A stretch of DNA of 64,000 nt from Phycisphaerales bacterium. GTDB taxonomy: Bacteria; Planctomycetota; Phycisphaerae; Phycisphaerales; UBA1924. The position numbers and the translations under genes were made by a program. Of this stretch, positions 8,924-17,514 are shown piece by piece (the stretch's first letter is position 1; each line of letters starts with the position of its first letter). The notes under the pieces are model-generated. The model made no database searches and had not been told where the DNA came from. It worked only from the letters and a program-made list of their open reading frames with translations. The DNA is taken from NCBI GenBank assembly GCA_017642965.1, contig JAEPOJ010000006.1:57429-121428 (forward strand), in the 5' to 3' direction.

Positions 8924-11125
8924 TTACGGGCAGCCCGCCGAGTACAGCGCGATGTACGCCGAGACATCGAAGAAATCGAACACGCCATCGCCGTTGATGT
9001 CCGCCTCGAGCGACTGGGCGTTATACGCGTTGATGAACGCCGAGACATCGAAGAAGTCCAGCACGCCATCGCCGGTGAAGTCGGCCTGGCACGCGCTGCC
9101 GCACTCGATGCCGAACACGCGGAACGCATCAACGCCCGACTCGGTGATCGAGTCGTTCGGCGTGTCCTGCACGCTGAAGCGGAACACCATCTGATCGGTA
9201 ATCGAGATGTGGTCCGCCACGCGGAACTCGACGGTGTTCCAGCCGGTGCTCGTGTTCACGGTTTCGAGTGTTGTGAAGGATCCCCCGCCGTTGTTGGAGA
9301 CCTGGAAGAGCAGCGGGTCGCTGCCGTTCGATACGTGCCAGCGGGCGTACGAAACGCGCGGGTCGTTGAGGCCCGTCAGATCGAAGGTTGGCGTGGTCAG
9401 GATCGTGGGGCCGCCGTCGACATCGTCGAGGTTCGCGTTCCCCGTTACGTAGCAGCGGCCCGAGCCGTCCGCGTCCTCGGTCGGGTCATCTCGCCCGAAG
9501 TCGCCCGGCACCGCGCGGACCCATGCGCCCGTCGTCAGCGAAACGTTCTGGACGCTCCACCCGCTGTCGGACTCGAAATCATCGTCGAGCATGTAGTCGA
9601 TGCCCGTCGCGGCGAGGGTGATCCACGCGCCGGTCTCGCCCGACGAGGGCAGCGACCATGTGCCGCCGTCCGTATCGTTCGCGGTGAAGTAGTAGGAGTG
9701 ATAGTCGCCACAAGCGGCCGCCGGGAAGGTACCCACGTACGTCCCGCCGCCGGTGTGATTCATCGCGATCGGCACGTATCCCGACCCCGAGTCGACCCAC
9801 ATGGTGACATCGCCCGAAGGCTGCAGGTCGTTGTCCGGGTTCACCGTGATGGAGATCGTGTCGCCGCCCGCCGGGTTGACAAAGTCGGGGCGTGCCTCGA
9901 TCAGGTCCATGTCCAGCCCGAGGGGCACGGTGATGCCCATCGGGTTCGCGAGCGCGGTGCGGAACGCCGGGAGATCAAGGCTCGTGCCCTGGTTTGCCCC
10001 GCCACTCGAGTTGCAGCCCGCGTGGGTGTGCACGCCAATCGCGGTGTTCGTCGAATCGTCGTACACCGCGGAGCCGGAGTTGCCCCCAGTCGTGTCCGGG
10101 TTGTACTGCAGGCTAGACCCCGGCGCGGCAACGAAGGTGCCCACGTGCGTCTTCTGAACAAGGTACCAGCTCGGCGGCACGGGCGAGCTCGTACTGCCAT
10201 AACCCGTGACACGGATCGGACGCCCGTCCGGGCTGGGCACCGCACCCGCGAGCACGTACGAGTCGCCCATCGCATCGCGCGGGGCGAGCCCGGTGTTCGA
10301 GTTGGCGAACGCGCCGTAGAACGCCCAGTCGTTGCCGATGCCCCCGTTGGTGAGCTGGACCGATGAGCCGTCGATGGGATACTGGTCCTGCGGGGCCGGG
10401 TTCTGCGGCGTGCCGCTCGATGACGAGAGCGGCACATTGAACTGCATCACATCGCCGGTATCGGGACCGCAGTGGCCCGCCGAGATGAACGAGTGCGGCT
10501 GATCGCCGAAGAGCCAGCCCGTGCAGCCGATCGGCATCATGCGCGCCGCACGCGGATCGTTCGAGAGCACACGATCGTCCGTGGGGCCGCAGATCGAACG
10601 CGGGAACTGCGTCGGTTCGGAGGCGGTGGCGTTGAGGATCTCCACCCGGTTCGCGGATACATCGTTGCCCGGCGAGGCCATGATCTCGATCCGCAGACGT
10701 CCGCCGTTGAAGTACGCGGAGGTGTACGCCCACTCGCTGAGCGCCTGGCGATCGAGGTACTGCTCGTGCCCGTCGTAGAGCGAGGTGACACGGATGTACG
10801 ACTCACGCGCCGTCGCAGAGCCCGGGGCCAGATCGACCTCACCGAACCGAAGACGGACCCACGCGGCGTCGGGGATCTCCACCTCGGTGGACCACACCGG
10901 CACCTGGATCGGGCGGGCACCGTCAGCGGCGCGTGCCGGGGGAGCGACCACCGCACCGGAATCTATCCCGATCTCCACACCGCGGCGCGCGATCGGCGTG
11001 ACCTCTGGGTGCAGTTCGCGTTCGTACAGCTCCGGGCGTTCGGGGTCGTACACGATCGGATCGGGGCTGGCGGTCGTGCCGGCGGCCACAAAGAGAAGCA
11101 CGGCGAGCGGGGTGCGGGTCATCAT
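8924..11125 (-). CDS. Secreted trypsin-like serine protease with dockerin-like tail
   Basis: This is a 733-residue exported S1-type protease. The catalytic triad is readable as His218 in SAGHCG, Asp266 in GNDWAFYG and Ser350 in GGNSGSAV, where the canonical GDSGG is replaced by GNSGS. A beta-sandwich region follows, containing a jelly-roll-like domain around residues 500-660 (DDFESDSGW...). The C-terminus has two intact dockerin-like repeats (FTGDGVLDFFDVSAFI and INGDGVFDFFDVSAYI) ending AGCP. The start at 11125 is preferred over an upstream in-frame ATG at 11569: GAGGAG lies at the right spacing, a signal peptide (TPLAVLLFVAAGTTAS) follows, and the 148-residue extension looks non-coding. It is probably a secreted or surface-held protease. 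Confidence 0.9.
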   Translation of the reverse strand: MMTRTPLAVLLFVAAGTTASPDPIVYDPERPELYERELHPEVTPIARRGVEIGIDSGAVVAPPARAADGARPIQVPVWSTEVEIPDAAWVRLRFGEVDLAPGSATARESYIRVTSLYDGHEQYLDRQALSEWAYTSAYFNGGRLRIEIMASPGNDVSANRVEILNATASEPTQFPRSICGPTDDRVLSNDPRAARMMPIGCTGWLFGDQPHSFISAGHCGPDTGDVMQFNVPLSSSSGTPQNPAPQDQYPIDGSSVQLTNGGIGNDWAFYGAFANSNTGLAPRDAMGDSYVLAGAVPSPDGRPIRVTGYGSTSSPVPPSWYLVQKTHVGTFVAAPGSSLQYNPDTTGGNSGSAVYDDSTNTAIGVHTHAGCNSSGGANQGTSLDLPAFRTALANPMGITVPLGLDMDLIEARPDFVNPAGGDTISITVNPDNDLQPSGDVTMWVDSGSGYVPIAMNHTGGGTYVGTFPAAACGDYHSYYFTANDTDGGTWSLPSSGETGAWITLAATGIDYMLDDDFESDSGWSVQNVSLTTGAWVRAVPGDFGRDDPTEDADGSGRCYVTGNANLDDVDGGPTILTTPTFDLTGLNDPRVSYARWHVSNGSDPLLFQVSNNGGGSFTTLETVNTSTGWNTVEFRVADHISITDQMVFRFSVQDTPNDSITESGVDAFRVFGIECGSACQADFTGDGVLDFFDVSAFINAYNAQSLEADINGDGVFDFFDVSAYIALYSAGCP

Positions 11126-11551
11126 TGGGGTTTCTCCTCTAGCATCAGTCTGCTGCAACCCCCCACACGAAGCGGGGCAGGTCACCTGCACAGCAGTCAT
11201 CGAGCAATCCACGAGCCGGTTCCGAGCGGAACCGTGAGGTTCCAACATAACGGCTTGTGACCCACGAAACAAGCCCGTTTTCGGACCCTTCCCGCCGATC
11301 ACGCCACCTCTTTCGCGCCCTCCACAACTGTCTTCGGCTGTGAGAGCACCCCGACCAATTGGGCGCAGGTCACCCCATCGCCTGGAAGAAGACCTGCAAG
11401 GCCGATAACCGAGATTTTTCACGAGAATCCGACCTGCATTCGCGTTTTCTCCGAGCGCGTCAGGCGTGCTTGTCGCGTGCTCTAGACCCGGCGCGGGATA
11501 TGCCGCGCCCTTGATCCAGATTGCAGACCGCACACTCGACCGGAGCCAGCC
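11126..11551. other. Divergent intergenic region with two hairpins
   Basis: This 426-base gap lies between the protease (minus) and the 1275-residue protein (plus) and presumably holds both promoters. I see no convincing -35/-10 pair and no gene. It contains a 7-bp hairpin (11217-11223 with 11228-11234, loop GAGC). An 11-bp imperfect inverted repeat (11249-11258 with 11269-11279, one bulge) is followed by TTTTC on the plus strand. Confidence 0.5.
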
Positions 11552-14500
11552 ATGCTCAACTCGCTTCATCAGTTCAGCCAGAACGCCTCACGCTGGGGTA
11601 TGCTGATCCTTCTCTCAGTGATGATCCTCACCTCGATCGCCCCGGCCGCGGATATCCCGATCGAAACCGAGGAAGACTATGTCCGCCTGCTCGATGCCAT
11701 CCGCGCCACCGAGTACACGCGCCAGGGTTACCTCGAAGAGAACGCCAACCCGCGCATGGTCGCCGCCGTCTCCGGGCTCTGGGCGTTCAGCGACCGCAAC
11801 CCGTTCGCGACCCCAGAGCAGCTCTCCGCATTCGTCGCCGCCTACGACAACGCACTCGCGCAGATCGTGCCTGGCGATGAGCGCCTCATCAGCCCCGGCT
11901 CGCTGCTCACCGCGGTGAACGCGGCTCGCGTCGCGTCAGATGGCGTCCTCTCAGGCACAGACACCCGCGTGAGCGCTGATGCCATGCGACACATCGGGAT
12001 CGCACTGCCCGGGCTCGAGAGCTTTGAGCAGTCGCAGAACCGCATGGCCCGGTTCGATGTCGGCTCGGTCCAGCGATGGATCAACCGCAGCCAGACCGCC
12101 GACATCCTGACCGCGACGCTCGCGGGCGTCTCGCCGTCCGGCGAACGCACCGTCGGCCTCGAAACCACAGCAGCCGCGTATCTCGAATCGCTCGGCTACG
12201 CGCCCATGCTGGGCTCGATCGACCCCGACCAGCCCGAGGTCAACGCCGGGCTGACCGGGCTGCCCGACTTCGCCACGTTCGTCGCCATCCGTGACAATGC
12301 CGGCGCCCACGTCGGGCTCGAGGCCGAGGTCTTCTCACGCATCGAAGACATCCAGCTCGACGCTGAGGCGCGCCTGGACGCGATCGGTGACGCCGAGGTC
12401 CCGCCCGATATGGGGCTGGACTCAATCGACCTCTTCGCCGCCGCCAGCGACCCCGATCACCCGGACCACGCGGACGCCATCGCGTTTCTCGAGGCACGCC
12501 GTCAGGCGGTGGTCGATTCCATTCGCGACACATCCGACGACCGCGCCGCGGTCTTCGCCCGCACCATGCTGCTCCAGCAGTCCAACTACCCCGACGTGCA
12601 GTACGTCGCCGAGAGCACCCGCTCGTTTGCCGGGCTCCAGCTGCAGGTCAACAACGACCTCGCGGTCGCCCAGCAGTCGCTGGGCATCGTCGGCTCGCTC
12701 GCGGGCCTCGGCGCGGCGTACGCGACCGGCAACGTCTACGGCGGTGTCGCGTCCACCGCGAGCCTCGTCTCGGGCGTGCTCGGTCTTGTTGATCTGCTCG
12801 GCGACGGCCCGCCCAGCGCCGACCAGCAGATCTTCGATCAGATCGCAGGGCTGCGTCAGCAGGTGGAGGACCTGCGCGTCCAGATGAACGCCCGCTTCGA
12901 CATCGTCGACGCCAAGCTCGATACCATCTTTGAAACCATGGTGTCGGCGTTCGATCGCCTCCAGGACGGCATCGATACGCTGATCGCCGACATCACCTCC
13001 GTGCGCAGCTCGCTCGACCGGATCGAAGCCGCGCTGTACGGCTTCGCCCAGAACCTGCTGCTCGTGGACCTGACCACGCAGACCGACGCCATCCTCGACT
13101 ACCGCACCAAGACCGGCTTCGACCTTGCCTACGCCGACCAGTCGCCAAGCTTCGTCGCCGGCGCGAGCGGGTTCACCACCTTCGCGACCTTCACCGCGCA
13201 GACGTCATCCTTCGCTGGCCCCGAGAACAACCAGAGCATGATCCTGACCATCGATAACGCCGTCGACGTGCTCTCGGGCCCCGACGATGTCGTGTCCCGC
13301 CTGCTCAACGACTTCCGGCGCGTGCCGCCCGGGCTCGTCACCAGCGACGGCGTCCCCGTCACCGGCCCGATCATCACCGGCCGAGCCGCGGCACCCGCGC
13401 CGTGGTCACAGGCCGCGGCCGCGTACGCTCAGCTCGCCCGCGAGAACCCGTGGTACTTCGCCTACATGCTCCGCAGCCAGCAGGACTCGATGGGCGGCGG
13501 CTCGCCGCAGATCGACCAGATCATCGCGCAGGGCGAGCGCATCCGCTCACTCGCCGACGCGACACGCGACCGCGACGACCTCTTCAACGCACTGCTCACC
13601 CGCGCCAGCGACGGGATCATCCAGGTTCAGACCGCCATCGATGACGCCATCGACGCCGAGCTGGCCGCGAACAACCTCGACAATGGCACCACCCGCATCG
13701 ACCCGTGGGGACCGATCGAGCAGACCGCAACCCCACTCGTCAACCCGGTGGTCTTCGTGACGCTTGCGGGGGATGGGTGCTTCGACAGCCCGGTCCCGTT
13801 CAACCCCGCTCACATCACCACGAGCGGGAATGGCAGCGCCAGCTCCTTCCCGCACGATGGCTTCGAGGCCAGCATCAGCGACAACCGCACCGGATCATCC
13901 GCCGCGTATACGCGTGCAGAACTCGCCGAGCGAAACGCGCTCGACTGGCGCCTACGTACCAGCTCGACCCACCGCCCGCTCGTCGAGGTTGAGGAGATCG
14001 ATTACCTCAGCTCGTTCAACGACAACGAGTTCGATGTCAAGGTCAGCTCGATCATGCAGGGCTCGCTGCGGAGCGTGAGAACCATCCGCGTCGTTGTCGA
14101 AGTGCAGCAGATTTTCAATGGTGGAGACTGGGGCCCGCCAAACCCTGAGTACAACGTCATCAACGGGGATATCTGCGAGATGGTCCTCGACTACTGGCTG
14201 GGCTTTGTCAGTGGCAACGGGCTTACGCTTCTCTTCCCACCGCTGCAGGACGGCAACCTCGTGGGCGAAACCCTCCCCGCCGGCGAAGTGATTCTGGAAG
14301 AGCCGTTCGGTTGGCCCGTTCCTCAGCGGTTCTACGTCGATGCCCGATTCCGCGTCATCTCGGACACCTCGACCTACACCCACGAAGGCACGGACTACCT
14401 GCCCATCCAAACCGTGTTCATCGCTGACAAGCTGGCAGAAGTCCGGACAGACATCCGCCAATCGATCTTCGACGACATCAACGCACCGCCCTCACTTATC

Positions 14501-15379
14501 GACGACGCATTCACGCAGCTCGACAACACCAGCGCCCTGCTCGACGGCTACCTCACGCTCGGGGCTTCCGATGCGCTCAGCCGCGGCGAGGCGCTGCGGT
14601 CCGCGTTCCGAGGCGTGCCGAGCGAGGACGGCATCGGCTTCCGCTCGGGCGACGTCATCGCCGTGCTCGCCAGCGAGGCCGACGCGGACGACGGGTCCAT
14701 CGGGGGTGCTCCCGGCCTGGACCTGCCGGACATCGAAGCACACTTCACCCAGCGCATCGGCGCGATCGCATCCGAGATCGACATCGCGCTCAACACAGAC
14801 GCGCCGTCGTTCCCCTACGTCGAGTTCATGATCGCCGACCTGAGCGCCCTTGCTGAGAACGCGTTCGACCTCGCGGCCGACGACACCTACCTGGCTGAGG
14901 GATCCATCTCGCCCGACGCCTCAGCCGGACTTATGGCCAACGACGTCGGGCAGGAAGGGCGCATCGACAACGAGGACCTGATAGTCGACCTCGATTTCTT
15001 CGGTTCGCCCGAGTACTCCCCCCCGGCCCACGGCTCGGTCACAGTGCACGCCGACGGCTCGTTCACCTACACCCCCGACCCCGGTTACGAGGGCACAGAC
15101 GCGTTTAACTACCGCCTCGTCGCCGAAGTGGGCGACCCGGACAACCCGGTCGGCGATCCCAACGTCTACAGCGAGACCGCCGAGGTGGTGCTGCATGTCT
15201 CGGCGCCCGCTTGCGTCGCCGACTACAACGGGGACGGGATGTTCAACTTCTTCGACGTCTCGGCATTCCTCGTGCTCTTCGGCGATGAGGACCCCGCGGC
15301 CGACCTGAACGCCGACGGCATGTTCAACTTCTTCGACGTGGCCGCCTTCCTCGCGTTCTACAACGAGGGCTGCCCGTAA
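11552..15379 (+). CDS. Large secreted helical protein with hydrophobic segment, Ig-like domain and dockerin-like tail
   Basis: This is a 1275-residue exported protein. The signal peptide runs to about residue 33 ([17 protein letters not shown]), and CGGAG lies 6 bases before the ATG. Residues 34-370 are mostly helical. Residues about 376-415 form a long small-residue-rich hydrophobic stretch ([18 protein letters not shown] onward). A heptad-patterned coiled coil follows at about 425-510 ([20 protein letters not shown]). The middle is of unknown fold. Residues about 1109-1215 resemble a tandem-95/cadherin-like Ig domain ([20 protein letters not shown]). The last 55 residues are two intact dockerin-like repeats ending EGCP. 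A hydrophobic stretch next to a coiled coil recalls helical pore-forming toxins, but no family is recognised. It is probably monocistronic. Confidence 0.8.
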   Translation: MLNSLHQFSQNASRWGMLILLSVMILTSIAPAADIPIETEEDYVRLLDAIRATEYTRQGYLEENANPRMVAAVSGLWAFSDRNPFATPEQLSAFVAAYDNALAQIVPGDERLISPGSLLTAVNAARVASDGVLSGTDTRVSADAMRHIGIALPGLESFEQSQNRMARFDVGSVQRWINRSQTADILTATLAGVSPSGERTVGLETTAAAYLESLGYAPMLGSIDPDQPEVNAGLTGLPDFATFVAIRDNAGAHVGLEAEVFSRIEDIQLDAEARLDAIGDAEVPPDMGLDSIDLFAAASDPDHPDHADAIAFLEARRQAVVDSIRDTSDDRAAVFARTMLLQQSNYPDVQYVAESTRSFAGLQLQVNNDLAVAQQSLGIVGSLAGLGAAYATGNVYGGVASTASLVSGVLGLVDLLGDGPPSADQQIFDQIAGLRQQVEDLRVQMNARFDIVDAKLDTIFETMVSAFDRLQDGIDTLIADITSVRSSLDRIEAALYGFAQNLLLVDLTTQTDAILDYRTKTGFDLAYADQSPSFVAGASGFTTFATFTAQTSSFAGPENNQSMILTIDNAVDVLSGPDDVVSRLLNDFRRVPPGLVTSDGVPVTGPIITGRAAAPAPWSQAAAAYAQLARENPWYFAYMLRSQQDSMGGGSPQIDQIIAQGERIRSLADATRDRDDLFNALLTRASDGIIQVQTAIDDAIDAELAANNLDNGTTRIDPWGPIEQTATPLVNPVVFVTLAGDGCFDSPVPFNPAHITTSGNGSASSFPHDGFEASISDNRTGSSAAYTRAELAERNALDWRLRTSSTHRPLVEVEEIDYLSSFNDNEFDVKVSSIMQGSLRSVRTIRVVVEVQQIFNGGDWGPPNPEYNVINGDICEMVLDYWLGFVSGNGLTLLFPPLQDGNLVGETLPAGEVILEEPFGWPVPQRFYVDARFRVISDTSTYTHEGTDYLPIQTVFIADKLAEVRTDIRQSIFDDINAPPSLIDDAFTQLDNTSALLDGYLTLGASDALSRGEALRSAFRGVPSEDGIGFRSGDVIAVLASEADADDGSIGGAPGLDLPDIEAHFTQRIGAIASEIDIALNTDAPSFPYVEFMIADLSALAENAFDLAADDTYLAEGSISPDASAGLMANDVGQEGRIDNEDLIVDLDFFGSPEYSPPAHGSVTVHADGSFTYTPDPGYEGTDAFNYRLVAEVGDPDNPVGDPNVYSETAEVVLHVSAPACVADYNGDGMFNFFDVSAFLVLFGDEDPAADLNADGMFNFFDVAAFLAFYNEGCP

Positions 15380-15410
15380 GCATCAACCCGGACCGGCAAG
15401 ACTCATACAA

Positions 15411-15441
15411 GAAAACCCGCCACAGCGGCGGGTTTTCTTTT
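15411..15441. terminator. Bidirectional rho-independent terminator
   Basis: A perfect 11-bp stem (15411-15421 with 15427-15437) has AAAA at its foot on one side and TTTTCTTTT on the other. It lies between the convergent 11552-15379 gene and lpdA and should serve both. Confidence 0.85.
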
Positions 15442-15461
15442 CAGCTCGGTTTTTGCAGGGC

Positions 15462-17003
15462 TTACGAGTTAATCACACGCCCCTCGCTCGCCAGCACCGC
15501 CTCGTGTACGGCCTCGTGCATCGTCGGGTGGGCGTGAACGGTCGCGATCAGCTCCTCGGTCGTCGCCTCGAGTCGACGCGCCACCGTCAGCTCGGCGATC
15601 AGCTCGGTCGCCTGGTCGCCGAGGATGTGCGCGCCGAGGATCTCGCCACGCGGCAAGCCGCGGATGATCTTGACAAACCCGTGGGTGTGACGCGTCGCGA
15701 TGGCCTTGCCCAGCGCCTGGTTGCTGAAGACGCCGACCTCGTAGTCCTCGCCCTTCTTGAGCCCCTGCTTCTTGAGCGCCTGCTCGGTGTAGCCCACCGA
15801 GCCGACCTGCGGGTGGCAGTAGGTGCAGCCCGGGATGACGGTGTAGTCCATCGGGATCGGCTCGTGCTTCTCCTTGCCGTCCTTGAACGCGAAGCGCTCG
15901 ACGCACAGGATCGCCTCTTCGCCGGCGACGTGCGCCAGTGCGGGCGGGCCGATCACGTCGCCGATCGCGTACACACCCTCGAGGTTCGTCGCGTACGTCA
16001 GCGCCTTGGGCTCGCTGGGCTTGTCGTCGCTCAGCGGCACGTAGTCAGTCTTGATGAACCCACGCTCAGTCTCCAGGCCCAGCGACTCGTCGAACAAGCC
16101 GTCGAAGCGCCCGGCCACGCCGATCGCCAGCAGGACCTTGTCGCCCTCGATGACTTCCTTCTTGGACTCGTCGGGCTTGCCGTCCTTGCCCATCGGCGCG
16201 ACGGTGACCCTCACGCCCTTGCCCTTGGTGTCGATATCGAGCACGCCGGTGCTGGTGCGGATGTCGAAGCCCTGCTTCTTGTAGATCTTGCCCAGCTCCT
16301 TGCCGACCTGCTCATCCTCGATGGGGACGACGCGGTCCAGCATCTCGATGATCGTCACCTCGGTGCCGAAGTTCTTGTAGACGTAGCCGAACTCCATCCC
16401 GATCGCGCCGGCGCCGACGACGATGAGCTTGCCCGGACGCTCTTTGTTGTGCATCGCCTCGCGGGCACCCCAGATCTTGTCGCCATCAAACTTGGCGAAC
16501 GGCAGGTCACGCGCCACGGAACCGGTCGCGACGATCACACGGTCGCACGTGATCTTCTCCACGGCGTCCTTCACCTTGACCGGCGAGGGGGTGAACTCCT
16601 CGTTGAGATCACAATCGCGGATCTCGATCTCAACCTTCGGGCCGGCCTTGACGATCTTCGCGTGCTTGTTGAAGAACTCGATCTTGTTCTTCTTCATCAG
16701 GAACTCAACGCCCTTGTTGAGCTTGTCGGCCACGCTGCGCGAACGACCGATGACCTTGTCCCAGTTGAACTTGATCTCGCCGGTCTCGAGCCCCCACTCT
16801 TCCTTCTCGGCGAGCTGCTCCATCAGGGCCGCGTTGGAAATCAGCGCCTTGGAGGGGATGCAGCCCCAGTTGAGGCACACGCCGCCGAGCTTCGCACGCT
16901 CGATGATGGCCGTCTTGTACCCGAGCTGGGCCGCCCGGATCGCGCCGACATACCCGCCGGGGCCGCCACCAATCACCACAACATCAAAGTGCTTGCTCGC
17001 CAC
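15462..17003 (-). CDS. lpdA: Dihydrolipoyl dehydrogenase (E3)
   Basis: This FAD enzyme re-oxidises dihydrolipoamide on 2-oxoacid dehydrogenase complexes and the glycine cleavage system, passing electrons to NAD+. The FAD fingerprint GGGPGG is at residues 12-17. The redox disulfide is Cys43/Cys48 in GGVCLNWGCIPSK. An NAD-binding GAGAIGMEF lies mid-protein. The C-terminal catalytic pair is His492/Glu497 in HAHPTMHE. At 513 residues it is about 35-45 longer than typical E3, with extra charged inserts (for example IRDCDLNEEFTPSPVKVKD). The start is a GTG with GAGG 7 bases upstream. No E1 or E2 genes are adjacent. Confidence 0.95.
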   Translation of the reverse strand: MASKHFDVVVIGGGPGGYVGAIRAAQLGYKTAIIERAKLGGVCLNWGCIPSKALISNAALMEQLAEKEEWGLETGEIKFNWDKVIGRSRSVADKLNKGVEFLMKKNKIEFFNKHAKIVKAGPKVEIEIRDCDLNEEFTPSPVKVKDAVEKITCDRVIVATGSVARDLPFAKFDGDKIWGAREAMHNKERPGKLIVVGAGAIGMEFGYVYKNFGTEVTIIEMLDRVVPIEDEQVGKELGKIYKKQGFDIRTSTGVLDIDTKGKGVRVTVAPMGKDGKPDESKKEVIEGDKVLLAIGVAGRFDGLFDESLGLETERGFIKTDYVPLSDDKPSEPKALTYATNLEGVYAIGDVIGPPALAHVAGEEAILCVERFAFKDGKEKHEPIPMDYTVIPGCTYCHPQVGSVGYTEQALKKQGLKKGEDYEVGVFSNQALGKAIATRHTHGFVKIIRGLPRGEILGAHILGDQATELIAELTVARRLEATTEELIATVHAHPTMHEAVHEAVLASEGRVINS

Positions 17004-17514
17004 GCTGAAACCTCGTTTCTCTACCGCCGGGCCCGTTCCTCAGGGCCATACCGGCGTGGATGGGACAAAGGTGTCAATTATAGCGCCCATCGACCACGCC
17101 GGAGCCCGTCAGCACGCCTCGCGCATCCCTTCCGCCCCACCAATCTCAATGAAACTCGCGCCTGCATGCTGGCCATCCACCCACCGGACGAATCGCCCTG
17201 CCGAACTGGCAGATCACCCCGCCAACGCGTGCGATTCTGTCGCGATCTATGCGTGCAAGTACCCACCCCAACGGGTCTTGCCTCGATCTGAGCGGACTTT
17301 TGCCCTTGCACCACACTGGCACGCCCCGTGCAGCCGATACTACAGATAGATACCGGGCGGAAGCGTCCTTCCTGCGGGGAGATCGCATCATTCCACCCCG
17401 CTCGTGCGAACAGAATGACATCGGGGAGCGTTCCTCCCTGAGGATTCACACTGACAGGCATCCGGAGGATGCCGGAAGCAACCCGGAAAACACCCGGGTG
17501 GCGGGAGAAAAGAC
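17004..17514. other. Divergent promoter region between lpdA and clpC
   Basis: This 511-base gap has no convincing gene. It holds a perfect -10-like TATAAT for lpdA on the minus strand at 17077-17082. Just before clpC are two consecutive hairpins in the presumed leader: 17457-17463 with 17467-17473, and 17481-17486 with 17494-17499. The clpC Shine-Dalgarno GGGAG is at 17503-17507. I find no CIRCE or CtsR-type operator. Confidence 0.5.
17077..17082 (-). promoter_or_regulatory. Candidate -10 element of lpdA
   Basis: The minus strand reads TATAAT, an exact sigma-70 -10 consensus, 74 bases upstream of the lpdA start in an otherwise GC-rich region. No good -35 is seen at 16-18 bases, so this is only a candidate. 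Confidence 0.35.

Noticed and set aside
11126..11569. 148-codon N-terminal extension of the trypsin-like protease
   Set aside because: The internal ATG at 11125 has GAGGAG at good spacing and starts a signal peptide. The extension lacks coding character and would overlap the divergent gene.
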